Part shown: positions 23,033 to 32,203 of the stretch, in pieces
Numbering within the stretch: position 1 is the stretch's first letter
Layout of the letters: every line of letters begins with the position of its first letter
Made by a program: the position numbers and the translations under genes
Origin: Prevotella sp.
GTDB taxonomy: Bacteria; Bacteroidota; Bacteroidia; Bacteroidales; Bacteroidaceae
Reading direction: 5' to 3'
DNA: 64,000 nucleotides
NCBI GenBank assembly: GCA_017474845.1
Contig: JAFVGS010000033.1
Span: forward strand, 114,105-178,104
Notes under the pieces: model-generated
What the model saw: only the letters and a program-made list of their open reading frames with translations
What the model was told of the DNA's origin: nothing
Database searches by the model: none

Positions 23033-24151
23033 TTAATCATCCACAATCAACAGCGCATCGCCGAAACATCCGAACTTATACCCGTTCTTCACGGCCTGGT
23101 TGTAGCACTTGTACACATTGTCGTAGCCACCAAACGATGCCTGGATCATCATCATCGGAGACTCCGGATGGTAGAAATTGGCGACGAGGGCGTTGGACAT
23201 GCCAAACTCATAGGGCGGGAAGATGAACTTATTGGTCCAGCCCTCGAACTCCTTCAACAGTCCGTCGGTACCCACGGCACTCTCTGTGGCACGGGCTGTG
23301 CTCACGCCGACACAACACACACGGTGACCAGCCTCCTTCGTGCGGTTCACGATCTCACAGGCCTCCTTTTCAACGAACATCTGTTCAGATGACATCTTGT
23401 GCTTCGTCAGATCCTCCACTTCAATAGAGTCGAAGTTGCCGAGTCCGCAGTGCAGGGTGATATAGGCGAAGTTGATGCCACGGATCTCCATTCGCTTCAT
23501 CAGCTCACGACTGAAATGCAGACCTGTGGCAGGAGCTGTGACGGCGCCCTCTTTCTGGGCGTAGATGGTCTGGAACAGTTCCATATCCTCCGGTACGGCG
23601 GGACGACGGTCGATGATATAGCGTGGCAACGGGGCTTCACCCAGGGCGAAGAGTTCGTGCTTGAACTCGTCGTGGGGACAGTCATAGAGGAATCGCAGCG
23701 TACGTCCGCGGCTCGTGGTATTGTCGATGACCTCTGCTACCATCGGGCCATCGTCCTCGAAGAAGAGCTTATTGCCTATACGGATCTTACGGGCTGGTTC
23801 CACGAGCACGTCCCAGAGGCGGAGGTCACGGTTCAGCTCACGCAACAGGAACACCTCGATCTTGGCGTCGGTCTTCTCCTTCGTACCATAGAGACGAGCA
23901 GGGAACACCTTCGTATCGTTGAAGATGAACGTGTCGTCCTCGTCGAAGTAGTCGAGAATGTTGCGGAAGTCGAGATAGTCAGGATTACCTTCTTCGTCTT
24001 TCAGGTCGTTGCCTTCCTCATCCTGCTTGGTCATCTCGATCTTGCCACTCTTGCGATGGAGGACCATCAGCCGGCACTCGTCGCGATGAGCGGTGGGCTC
24101 CAGGGCGACCAGCTCCTCAGGGAGCCTAAACTTAAACTGTGATAACTTCAT
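23033..24151 (-). CDS. queA: S-adenosylmethionine:tRNA ribosyltransferase-isomerase
   Basis: A 372-residue enzyme that transfers the ribosyl part of SAM to 7-aminomethyl-7-deazaguanine in tRNA, the penultimate step of queuosine synthesis. FNDTKVFPARLYG and TAPATGLHFSRELMKR are diagnostic. An acidic insert (KQDEEGNDLKDEEGNPDYLD) near residue 45 is seen in the N-terminal domain. It lies 3 bp after truB and 14 bp before folK. Confidence 0.96.
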   Translation of the reverse strand: MKLSQFKFRLPEELVALEPTAHRDECRLMVLHRKSGKIEMTKQDEEGNDLKDEEGNPDYLDFRNILDYFDEDDTFIFNDTKVFPARLYGTKEKTDAKIEVFLLRELNRDLRLWDVLVEPARKIRIGNKLFFEDDGPMVAEVIDNTTSRGRTLRFLYDCPHDEFKHELFALGEAPLPRYIIDRRPAVPEDMELFQTIYAQKEGAVTAPATGLHFSRELMKRMEIRGINFAYITLHCGLGNFDSIEVEDLTKHKMSSEQMFVEKEACEIVNRTKEAGHRVCCVGVSTARATESAVGTDGLLKEFEGWTNKFIFPPYEFGMSNALVANFYHPESPMMMIQASFGGYDNVYKCYNQAVKNGYKFGCFGDALLIVDD

Positions 24152-24154
24152 ATA

Positions 24155-24850
24155 TTAATCAATATTTTTTTCTAACCATTGTGGAAAATCATCGAACGTG
24201 AGGCAGTCCTCTATACGGACATCACCCACACGGGTACGACAGAGGGCCGTCAGATAGGCACCGCTGCCCAAAGCCTCACCGATGTCACGGGCCAACGAAC
24301 GGATATAGGTGCCTTTGCCACAGACCACACGAATGGACATCTGCATCGTCGTAGGGTCGAAGTGCGTCAGTTCGAGTTCATCGATACGTACAGGCTTCGC
24401 GGCAAGTGCCACCTCCTGCCCCTTACGGGCGAGGTCGTAGGCCCTGTCACCAGCCACCATACAGGCGGAGAAAGCAGGAGGCACCTGCATGATATCGCCC
24501 ACGAAGCGTGGCAGTGTCCCGAGAATCAGTTCCCGGGTGATATGCGCCGTCGGATAGGTCTGATCCACGGCGTGCTCCATATCGTAGCTTGGCGTGGTAG
24601 CCCCTAACTGCAGGGTAGCCGTATACTCCTTCGTGTGGAGTTGCAGCGTCTCAATCTGTTTGGTGGCCTTCCCCGTGCAGAGGATCAGCACACCGGTAGC
24701 CAGCGGGTCGAGGGTGCCGGCATGTCCCATCTTCACCCGTTTCACATGAAGCCGTTTCGACACCAGATAACGGATGTGTGCAAGTGCCCCAAAGCTCGTC
24801 ATGCGATAGGGTTTGTTGATATAGATGTAGGCGCCCTCGTTAAAGTTCAT
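24155..24850 (-). CDS. truB: tRNA pseudouridine(55) synthase
   Basis: 231 residues from ATG 24850, which is 5 bp after the uppP stop; a longer reading from 24898 would overlap uppP and adds no family sequence. The catalytic Asp is in GHAGTLDPLATGVLI. It makes pseudouridine 55 in the T-loop of tRNAs. Tightly packed in the uppP-truB-queA run. Confidence 0.95.
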   Translation of the reverse strand: MNFNEGAYIYINKPYRMTSFGALAHIRYLVSKRLHVKRVKMGHAGTLDPLATGVLILCTGKATKQIETLQLHTKEYTATLQLGATTPSYDMEHAVDQTYPTAHITRELILGTLPRFVGDIMQVPPAFSACMVAGDRAYDLARKGQEVALAAKPVRIDELELTHFDPTTMQMSIRVVCGKGTYIRSLARDIGEALGSGAYLTALCRTRVGDVRIEDCLTFDDFPQWLEKNID

Positions 24851-24855
24851 GCCTT

Positions 24856-25656
24856 CTATAAACTCAGCAGAATAGTCACGACACCGATGATGGCACAATA
24901 GATACCGAAATAAATCAGTTTGCCACGCTTCACGATGTCAATCATCCACTTACAGGCCAGACAGCCTGAGAGGAAAGCGGCCACAAAACCTACCAAAAGA
25001 GGTACGGTTCCGATACTGCCCATCACAGCCTCACCTTTCATGGCCTTCATCACATCGAGCAGGGCCTCTCCCAGAATGGGCGGTATCACCATGAGGAACG
25101 AGAACTGTGCCAGTTTCTCTTTCTTGTTGCCCAGCATCAATCCTGTCGCGATGGTAGAGCCTGAACGTGAGAGGCCAGGCAGCACGGCACAGGCCTGTGC
25201 GATACCTATCACAAAGGCGTCTTTCCAAGAGATATGCTCTTTCTGACGCGGACGGGCAAAATAGGAGAAGATCAGCAGTGCTGCCGTCAGTAGCAAGCAA
25301 CAGCCCACAATCAGCAGGCCAGAACCGAAGATTTCCTCCACCTGATCCTTGAAGAACACACCCACGATGCCGACGGGAATCATCGACACCAGGATGTTCA
25401 GGAAGTATTTCGTCTCCGCATTCATTTCAAATTTGAACACACCCTTCACGATCCAGCTAATCTCCTTCCAAAGGACGACCAGCGTCGACAAGATCGTGGC
25501 CACGTGTACTGCCACGGTAAACATGAGATTCTCCTCACCATCCTGCATGCCGAAGAGCGCCTGGCCGATAGCCAGGTGACCGCTACTGCTGACAGGCAGG
25601 TACTCTGTAAGACCCTGTATAATGCCCAGGATCAAGGCTTCTATCCAATCCATCAA
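24856..25656 (-). CDS. uppP: Undecaprenyl-diphosphate phosphatase
   Basis: A 266-residue membrane enzyme that recycles the lipid carrier of cell-wall and glycan synthesis. The active-site motifs are [14 protein letters not shown] near the N-terminus and [14 protein letters not shown] in the middle. About seven or eight hydrophobic helices. In the ftsX operon, consistent with a cell envelope and division theme. Confidence 0.95.
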   Translation of the reverse strand: MMDWIEALILGIIQGLTEYLPVSSSGHLAIGQALFGMQDGEENLMFTVAVHVATILSTLVVLWKEISWIVKGVFKFEMNAETKYFLNILVSMIPVGIVGVFFKDQVEEIFGSGLLIVGCCLLLTAALLIFSYFARPRQKEHISWKDAFVIGIAQACAVLPGLSRSGSTIATGLMLGNKKEKLAQFSFLMVIPPILGEALLDVMKAMKGEAVMGSIGTVPLLVGFVAAFLSGCLACKWMIDIVKRGKLIYFGIYCAIIGVVTILLSL

Positions 25657-25683
25657 AATAATACTATAAAAATCCTTTTTTCT

Positions 25684-25911
25684 TTATTTCCCTTTTGGTT
25701 TGCGGATGACCGCATAGATCATCGACACGAAACCCAGCAGACATACCACAGGGGCTACCTTGATACGACGAGCGCTGAAGATATCGGGTTCATAGGCAGT
25801 ATCCGAAGATGCCGGACCCGTCATCAGCAGAAGACCGATGACCACCACTGCCATGCCGATGGCCAGCAGGATGAAGTTTGTCTTGTCAAATGCAAAATTT
25901 CTTTTATCCAT
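25684..25911 (-). CDS. DUF3098 family small membrane protein
   Basis: 75 residues with two transmembrane helices (LLAIGMAVVVIGLLLMTG and VAPVVCLLGFVSMIYAVI) and a cytoplasmic N-terminal FAFDKTNF motif. The family is typical of Bacteroidota and is found between ftsX and uppP. Function unknown; the place suggests envelope work. Confidence 0.88.
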   Translation of the reverse strand: MDKRNFAFDKTNFILLAIGMAVVVIGLLLMTGPASSDTAYEPDIFSARRIKVAPVVCLLGFVSMIYAVIRKPKGK

Positions 25912-25917
25912 ATTATT

Positions 25918-25940
25918 TCACTTTTTCACCTTTTCACTTT
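25918..25940. repeat. TTTTCACCTTTTCAC repeat between ftsX and DUF3098 gene
   Basis: CACTTTTTCACCTTTTCACT fills most of the 27-bp gap; same family as the fkp start (12601-12634). On the minus strand it offers AAGTGAAAAGGTGAAAAAGT near the start of the DUF3098 gene. Confidence 0.55.
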
Positions 25941-26817
25941 AAATCTTATACAGTTCGCCAGGAGGCATGCGGAGGAAACGGTTCACGGAGATGTAGGAAC
26001 ACGTCAGCGTGATGACCAGTCCGAACACCAGCACAGCCAGAGCCGTGATGACCAGTTCACGCCAGGTGATGATCATCAGGATATTAGGCTCGTAATAGTA
26101 GAGCGCATAGATGCCGCCACCCAACACTGCGATGGCAATCAGGGCGGCAAGGATGCCCACAAGCATTCCCTGTTTCATAAACGGCCGGCGGATGAAGCCC
26201 CACGAGGCCCCCACCAGTTTCATCGTGTGAATCAGGAAGCGGCGCGAATAGACACTCAGACGCACCGTGTTATTAATGAGCGAGAACGAGATGAACGTCA
26301 ACAGCACGGCCAGCACCAGCAAAAGGATATTCACCTTTGCGAGGTTACGGTTCACACTGTCCATCAGATCCACCTGATAGGCCACATCCGTCACTTTCGA
26401 GCTCTTCCTGAGCTCTTCACTGATCCACACCAGCGAGTCGGCGTTAGCATAGTCGGAGTGCAGCTGCAACTCGAGTGTTGCCGGGAACGGGTTCATGCCC
26501 AGGAACTCCGAGGGATCAGAACCCATCGCTTCCGTCTGTTCCTTCAGAGCCTGTTCACGGCTGACATAGTGGACCTCCTTCGAGAACGGCCTGTGGATGA
26601 GGTCTTGCTGGAATTGCTTGGCATCGCCTACGCTCACCTCGTCGTTGAGCACGACCGTCACTGTCAGGTTCTCCTTCACCCACTGCGACAGGTTGCGCGA
26701 GGTCTGCACAGAGAACACCACCAACCCCAACAGCACAAGCACCATCGCTGTACTGATACATAAGGTCACCAACTGCACACCCTGCCGGCGGCCAGTCTTC
26801 TCACGTCGTCTTTTCAT
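25939..26817 (-). CDS. ftsX: Cell division ABC-transporter-like permease FtsX
   Basis: A 292-residue protein with four transmembrane helices, the first near residues 14-36 and the last three between about 170 and 280. A periplasmic domain with LNPFPATLELQLHSDYANAD lies between. FtsEX regulates wall hydrolysis at the septum; ftsE is not adjacent. First gene of a six-gene minus run. Promoter at 26854-26877 inside a perfect palindrome. Confidence 0.93.
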   Translation of the reverse strand: MKRRREKTGRRQGVQLVTLCISTAMVLVLLGLVVFSVQTSRNLSQWVKENLTVTVVLNDEVSVGDAKQFQQDLIHRPFSKEVHYVSREQALKEQTEAMGSDPSEFLGMNPFPATLELQLHSDYANADSLVWISEELRKSSKVTDVAYQVDLMDSVNRNLAKVNILLLVLAVLLTFISFSLINNTVRLSVYSRRFLIHTMKLVGASWGFIRRPFMKQGMLVGILAALIAIAVLGGGIYALYYYEPNILMIITWRELVITALAVLVFGLVITLTCSYISVNRFLRMPPGELYKI

Positions 26818-26851
26818 GTAGGTTTACGTACGTAATCTTTTGAATTCGGCT

Positions 26852-26902
26852 GCAAAATTACACATTTTTTTTGGAGTTGCCAAAAAAAATGTGTAATTTT
26901 GC
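26852..26902. promoter_or_regulatory. Perfect palindrome forming two divergent promoters
   Basis: Two perfect 23-bp arms (26852-26874 and 26880-26902) around AGTTG. Each arm carries TAATTTTG at its outer end, and the opposite arm gives its TTTG -33 box: plus strand TTTG 26870-26873, N20, TAATTTTG 26894-26901; the minus strand mirrors this. It drives ftsX and the radical SAM gene. Confidence 0.85.
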
Positions 26903-26909
26903 ACCCCAT

Positions 26910-27710
26910 ATGAGTACAATTATCTATCCTTCGCCCATATTCGGCCCCGTTCATAGTCGCCGGCTGGGCATCTCATTGGGCATCAACCTCCTGCCTGCCG
27001 ACGGGAAGGTGTGCTCCTTCGACTGCATCTACTGCGAGTGTGGCTTCAACGAGGATCACCGCCCTACCCTTCCCCTGCCAACACGGGAAGAAGTGGCAGC
27101 CAGACTGGAGGAGAAACTGCTGCAGATGACCGCTGAGGGTCAGCTGCCCGACGTGCTCACCTTTGCCGGCAATGGTGAACCCACCTGCCATCCCCACTTC
27201 GCCGAGATCATCGACGACGTCATCCGCCTGCGCAACCAGTATTGTCCGAGGGCGAAGGTCTCCGTACTGAGCAACTCCACCATGATTCACCGCCAGGCCG
27301 TACACGATGCGCTGATGCGGGTGGACAACAACATACTGAAGCTCGACACCGTCGACCCTATATATATTAATAAGGTAGACCACCCAAACGGCACCTACGA
27401 CGTAGAAAAGATCATCGAGCGTATGAAGGCCTTCAATGGGCACATCATCATCCAGACGATGTTCATGAGGGGGGAGGTCACGAGACTGGAGTCAGGAGTC
27501 GGGAGTCAGGAGTCAGTAGATAATATTGGGGAGGAGTATGTCGGCCCATGGCTCGAGGCAGTCAAAGCCATCAAGCCCCAGCAGGTGATGATCTACACCA
27601 TCGACCGTGAGACGCCTACCGAGGGACTCCTCAAGGCCACCCGCGAACAACTTGATGCCATCCGCGACCGTGTCATCGCCGCCGGCATCCCCTGCACAGC
27701 TTCCTATTAA
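26910..27710 (+). CDS. Radical SAM protein (COG0731-like)
   Basis: 266 residues from ATG 26910, 8 bp after the promoter; an in-frame ATG at 26871 lies inside the promoter and is rejected. The cluster motif is CSFDCIYCECG. The layout IFGPVHSRRLGISLGINLLP fits a widespread family of unassigned radical SAM enzymes related to wyosine enzymes. Substrate unknown. A stretch SGVGSQESVDN near residue 195 is encoded by a GGAGTCAGGAGTCGGGAGTC repeat and is probably not native. Confidence 0.88.
   Translation: MSTIIYPSPIFGPVHSRRLGISLGINLLPADGKVCSFDCIYCECGFNEDHRPTLPLPTREEVAARLEEKLLQMTAEGQLPDVLTFAGNGEPTCHPHFAEIIDDVIRLRNQYCPRAKVSVLSNSTMIHRQAVHDALMRVDNNILKLDTVDPIYINKVDHPNGTYDVEKIIERMKAFNGHIIIQTMFMRGEVTRLESGVGSQESVDNIGEEYVGPWLEAVKAIKPQQVMIYTIDRETPTEGLLKATREQLDAIRDRVIAAGIPCTASY
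27484..27519. repeat. Family G GGAGTCA tandem inside radical SAM gene
   Basis: GACTGGAGTCAGGAGTCGGG and AGTCAGGAGTCAGTAG form four GGAGTC units, in frame. Confidence 0.6.
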
Positions 27711-27737
27711 ACATGTTCCGCCTTCCGCGGGATTTGC

Positions 27738-29090
27738 CTATGGTTTCACTTCCTCTCTGCGACCGGTCAGAATCAAGTAACGGGTCTTGGCCTGCAGGTA
27801 TTCGCTATTGGCGGCATTGCGTGAGGTGAGTGCCTGCTGCCACTGGCGTTGGGCATCAAGCAGTTCAGTCATATTCGTCATGCCGTTGAGATAGTGTTCG
27901 CGGTTAATGCGCAGGTTCTCCTCTGAACGTTCCACGCTTTTCTTCGCGATTTGCGTCTGACGATAGGTACTTTCCAGATTGTCCCAGGCATCTTGTATTT
28001 GCAGGGAGATGAGCTCACGTTTGTCTTGACGGAAGTCTTTCGCTTTCTCTACTTCCACCTTCTTCCAATTGTACATGCGCCGTTCGCTCCAAAAGGCACT
28101 GATGGGTATCTGGACGGTAGCGAAGGCGATGGCCTTGCTGTGCCATTCGGCGAGCAGCTTGCTGTAATTGGCCGTTCCACCCAGCAGTACGACGGGTTGC
28201 ATGGAGGCTCGGGCTATTTTCTTTTCTATCTCCGACTTTTCCACCCAAGTATCGAGGAGCTGCGTCTCCGTCCGGTTTTCAAGGGCTGTGTGATGCGGCA
28301 TCAGATATACTTGAGGGTCGACAATGGCGTCGTCGGAGATCGTTGCCTCGATGTCAATATCCTGATCGGCCATGCCCATATATTTTGCCAGTGCACGGCG
28401 CAACAGCCGACATGCATTGGCCGTCTTGATGCGCAGAGCCGAGAGCTGGTCTTGCATCAGTTCGACACTGAGGACGTCATTCTTGTTGACAATGCCGTTC
28501 TCGTAGATGTTGACCGCATCGCGGTGAATGCTCTCCGTCTCTTTCTCCATGGCATCGAGCATCTTGTCGGTCTCATGGAGTTCCAGAATCTTATAAAACA
28601 GGAATTCTGTGGTCATTACAATCTCGTCGTCAGTCACCTGTTGCAGTTTCTGGCGAGCGTCAACCTGCATGTCGGCCAGTTTGTTGTAATAGCGGATTCT
28701 GCCGCCTGTATATAGGGGCTCAAGGGCGGTGATGCCCAACGACGTGCCGCGTTTGATGGCGTGGATGCCTCCGTTTTGAATAAAATCCGTCCCTTCGGTG
28801 AGTGCCTCGATGATGTCTTGCAGTTCGGGCGAGAACAATTGCTGTTTCAGCAGATAGTCGCTGGCCTCGAAATGGGTGGCCGACGCTCCTACCATGGGAA
28901 AGTACTTCGTGCGGGCATAGCGTTGCTGTTCCTTGGCGATGAGCAGGTCGTTGCGGGCATCCTTTGCGCTGACGTTGTTGGCACGAGCCTCCTTGACACA
29001 CTCCTGCAGGGTCATGATGCGCTGGGCAGAAGCCCCAATGAGCACGAGGTGGAATATACTGACGATGAGTAAGAACTTCTTTAACTTCAT
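27738..29090 (-). CDS. TolC-family outer membrane efflux protein
   Basis: A 450-residue protein with a signal peptide (MKKLKFLLIVSIF-type, MKLKKFLLIVSIFHLVLIGA in sequence) and two OEP repeats rich in coiled-coil helices, for example LRINREHYLNGMTNMTELLD near the C-terminus. It forms the outer membrane channel of the RND pump encoded just upstream (3-bp gap). Third gene of the adaptor-RND-OEP operon. Confidence 0.92.
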   Translation of the reverse strand: MKLKKFLLIVSIFHLVLIGASAQRIMTLQECVKEARANNVSAKDARNDLLIAKEQQRYARTKYFPMVGASATHFEASDYLLKQQLFSPELQDIIEALTEGTDFIQNGGIHAIKRGTSLGITALEPLYTGGRIRYYNKLADMQVDARQKLQQVTDDEIVMTTEFLFYKILELHETDKMLDAMEKETESIHRDAVNIYENGIVNKNDVLSVELMQDQLSALRIKTANACRLLRRALAKYMGMADQDIDIEATISDDAIVDPQVYLMPHHTALENRTETQLLDTWVEKSEIEKKIARASMQPVVLLGGTANYSKLLAEWHSKAIAFATVQIPISAFWSERRMYNWKKVEVEKAKDFRQDKRELISLQIQDAWDNLESTYRQTQIAKKSVERSEENLRINREHYLNGMTNMTELLDAQRQWQQALTSRNAANSEYLQAKTRYLILTGRREEVKP

Positions 29091-29093
29091 AAC

Positions 29094-32000
29094 TTAAAAC
29101 CTTTCTCTTACAATACTGTAGCCGACGGGGATCATGGTGATGATGAACAGCATCGACACCAATGCTCCTATGCAGATGATGACGCCCATCGGCCCCCACA
29201 GCGGCGTGTCCTTGATGACCATCGGGATGACACCCATCGATGCAGCCATCGAAGTGAGGAATACCGGTCGGAACCGGCGTTTGGCCGACAGAAGTGCGGC
29301 CTCTTTCGTGGGGTGTTCCTGTCTCAGCTCCTCAGCATAGTCAATCATGATGATGCCGCAGCGGGTGATGATACCCATGAGCGAGACAAAGCCGAGCACG
29401 CCCGTAGCACCAAACTCCTGACCGAACAAATGAAGTCCCAGCGCACCGCCTATCATCGAGAATCCTAATGACGACATAATGAGCAGTGTGAGCGGTATGC
29501 TCTTCAGATGGAACACGATGATGAAGAAGATCAGCACGATGGCAATCTGCATGCCCAGATACATCTGCGGACGGTATGTCCGTTCGGTCTCTGCCTGTCC
29601 ACCCTCCTCGAGCTTGACGCCATCAGGCAGTCGCAGGGTCTTGAGATCCCGATAGATATTCTCCGTCAGTTCGCCTACCTTCACGCCCTGACGCCCCATC
29701 ATGCCAAAGACAGAAGCCGTCCGTTCGCCATTGACGCGTTCGATGGTGCCAGAACCCCAGCCTGGCTTTACGTCGGCTATCTGCGACAGCGGTGCTGCCG
29801 TAATAGTGGGTATCAGGCCCGTGACGCGTATGTTCTTGAATTCGTCGATGTCGTGTTTCCCCTTATCGGCGTCCTTTACCGTGATGCTCAGTTCGTGGTC
29901 ACCCTCCCAGATGGTGGCTACAGGTATGCCGCCACCATAGCGCAAGGCAAAATTCAGCGAGAGCAGCGATTTGCTCATACCTATGCGGTTGGCCTCTTCG
30001 GGCTTCATGGTTACCTCCAATCGGTTGCCCGTCGTACCAAAACTGGTGGTCAACACATCTATGTCCTTGTTTTTCGACAATCGGTGGTGTATGCTGTCTA
30101 CGGCCACATGCAGACTATCGAGGTTATCGCCCTTCACCACCACTTCCACAGGGTATTGGTGGTCGGAGTATTCTATCTGACGGAACAGTATCTGTGCCTC
30201 AGGGAAGTAATAGGAGTAACGGTGGGCGTAGTCGTCCAGCATCTCCTGCGTCTCTTTGTCACTATGGGTGTTTACGATGAACTGTGCAAAGTGGGTGCCG
30301 CCGAAGTTGGGCATGAACGTGGCATGGAATCGCGGTGAGCCGCTGCCATAGAACGTGGTCAGGTTGACCACCCGTTCGTCCTTACGCATGATGCTGGCAA
30401 GCGAGTCGGCCACCTGTGCGGTATAGTTCAGGTCGGTGCCAATAGGCAGTATGATGTCGACGGCAAACTGGTTACGCTCGGCTCTGGGCATCAGTCTGAT
30501 GGGCAGCATCAGGATGAGTACCGCCCCCAGCACGATGCTTGCCAGTCCGATGGCAATGGTGGCGCGCCTGTGGCGGAAGCACCACTCTATCAGCCCGTCG
30601 TAGTGACCCTGCATCCGCTCAAGCATGGTCTTCCGCCCGCCTTCGTTTCTTTCCTTCCGCTTGTCAGAGCCCGTGTGGAGTCCTTTCTTGATAAATTGAT
30701 GCTGCAATATGGGCACCACGAAGATGGCGACAACCAGTGATACCGTCAGTACGATGCCGATAGCGTATGGGAACCATTGTATGAAGTCGTGTATCATCTT
30801 GCTCGTGGTAAAGAGGAAGGGGAAGAACGTGATGCTGATGACCAGCGTTGCTGTAATGATGCTCTTCACAAATTCCCGTGATGACTCTACGGCAGCCCGC
30901 CAGCGGTCCATCCCGGAGTCAATCTTGTCCAGATAGCAGTCTACCACCACCACGCTGTCGTCGACGATCATTCCCAGCGACACCAGCAGAGCTGCCAGCG
31001 TGACGCTGTTAATCTCGACTCCCGTCACAAGAAATATGGCGATGGAGGCAAAGATAGTGATGGGGATGGTGACCACTGCAACGCCCGCCACCCTGAGCGG
31101 CAGCATCAGGCATACCACAATGATGACGGATACGATGGCGATGAGCATTTCGAACATGAAGTCCTGTATGGAGTGGTCTACCACCTGGCTTTGGTCGCTG
31201 ATGACGTTGATGTGTACATCTTTGGGCAATGTCTGCTGGTAGTCGCTGATTAGCTGTTTTACCTCGGTACCGAAGTCGATGATATTCTTGCCCCTGATCA
31301 TCTGCAGCGACAGCAGCAGGCACTGACGCCCATTGTTCTTGATGTATTGTCGTGGCTCTGGGTATTCACGCTTGATGGTGGCAATGTCGCTTAGCCGTAC
31401 CACTTCGCCCGTGGGGGCAGTGCTGACGATGGTCTGTGCCAGGTCCTGTTCGGTATTGAGCGACGACTGGATATGTATTCTCCTGCTCAGTTTGCCATCC
31501 TCCAGACTGCCGGTATAAAGTGTACCTGTAAGTCCTGAGACCTTGCTCATTAGCATGGCTGTATTGATGCCGTACATCGAGAGACGGTCACGGTCCAGAT
31601 AGATGCTCAGCTGCTCTTTCTGACCGCCCATGCGTATCACGTTAGCCAGGCTCTTCACCCTTCTCAGCCTGTCGCTCAGTCCGTCGGCATAGCCGCCCAG
31701 CTCCCGGAATGTCTTACTGTCGCTTTCGATGGTCAGCAGCATGGCCGATGCGTCACCGAAGTCGTCGTTGGCCACCAAGCCCAGCACACCCGTCGGCAGT
31801 GTGATGCGGAAGAGTGCCAGCCGCTCTTTCAACTTGTTCCAGAATTCCGTCTTGCTGCTCTCCGTCCCGTTGAGCCATACTACAGCCGCACAGCCGTCGT
31901 TCATGCTCATCGTCGTGGTTTTCTCCCTGTCTATCTCCTTAAAGGTCCAGAGGAAATCCTCCAGGGGTTTTGCCAACTGCTGTTCCACTTCCAGTTCAGA

Positions 32001-32189
32001 CGCCCCAGGATAGACTCCCACCACCAGTCCCACAGGAAGGTCAACCTGTGGAAACTCATCCTTTGGGATATATATCAGCGAAGCAATGCCGGCCAGCATC
32101 ATGACCAGCACCAGCAGCAGCGTGATGCTTTTATGCCTCATGGCACTCGTCACCAAGTTTGACTTGTCTCCTTGTCTCCCTGTCTCCAT
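29094..32189 (-). CDS. RND family efflux permease
   Basis: A 1031-residue inner membrane pump. Twelve helices in the usual 1+5+1+5 pattern. The fourth helix carries GMIVDDSVVVVD with the proton-relay Asp pair. NEFPQ-type start region: PKDEFPQVDLPVGLVVGVYP. Substrate not predictable. The first residues METGRQGDKS are encoded by a GGAGACAGGGAGACAAGGAG repeat; the native N-terminus probably begins at NLVTSAMRHKS. It overlaps no neighbour; 14 bp after the adaptor gene. Confidence 0.95.
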   Translation of the reverse strand: METGRQGDKSNLVTSAMRHKSITLLLVLVMMLAGIASLIYIPKDEFPQVDLPVGLVVGVYPGASELEVEQQLAKPLEDFLWTFKEIDREKTTTMSMNDGCAAVVWLNGTESSKTEFWNKLKERLALFRITLPTGVLGLVANDDFGDASAMLLTIESDSKTFRELGGYADGLSDRLRRVKSLANVIRMGGQKEQLSIYLDRDRLSMYGINTAMLMSKVSGLTGTLYTGSLEDGKLSRRIHIQSSLNTEQDLAQTIVSTAPTGEVVRLSDIATIKREYPEPRQYIKNNGRQCLLLSLQMIRGKNIIDFGTEVKQLISDYQQTLPKDVHINVISDQSQVVDHSIQDFMFEMLIAIVSVIIVVCLMLPLRVAGVAVVTIPITIFASIAIFLVTGVEINSVTLAALLVSLGMIVDDSVVVVDCYLDKIDSGMDRWRAAVESSREFVKSIITATLVISITFFPFLFTTSKMIHDFIQWFPYAIGIVLTVSLVVAIFVVPILQHQFIKKGLHTGSDKRKERNEGGRKTMLERMQGHYDGLIEWCFRHRRATIAIGLASIVLGAVLILMLPIRLMPRAERNQFAVDIILPIGTDLNYTAQVADSLASIMRKDERVVNLTTFYGSGSPRFHATFMPNFGGTHFAQFIVNTHSDKETQEMLDDYAHRYSYYFPEAQILFRQIEYSDHQYPVEVVVKGDNLDSLHVAVDSIHHRLSKNKDIDVLTTSFGTTGNRLEVTMKPEEANRIGMSKSLLSLNFALRYGGGIPVATIWEGDHELSITVKDADKGKHDIDEFKNIRVTGLIPTITAAPLSQIADVKPGWGSGTIERVNGERTASVFGMMGRQGVKVGELTENIYRDLKTLRLPDGVKLEEGGQAETERTYRPQMYLGMQIAIVLIFFIIVFHLKSIPLTLLIMSSLGFSMIGGALGLHLFGQEFGATGVLGFVSLMGIITRCGIIMIDYAEELRQEHPTKEAALLSAKRRFRPVFLTSMAASMGVIPMVIKDTPLWGPMGVIICIGALVSMLFIITMIPVGYSIVRERF

Positions 32190-32196
32190 GTCTCCT
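32164..32196. repeat. Family J GTCTCCTTGTCTCCC repeat at RND start
   Basis: TTGTCTCCTTGTCTCCCTGT and CTCCATGTCTCC form four units and contain the RND start codon on the minus strand. Confidence 0.6.
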
Positions 32197-32203
32197 TTTT
32201 CGA

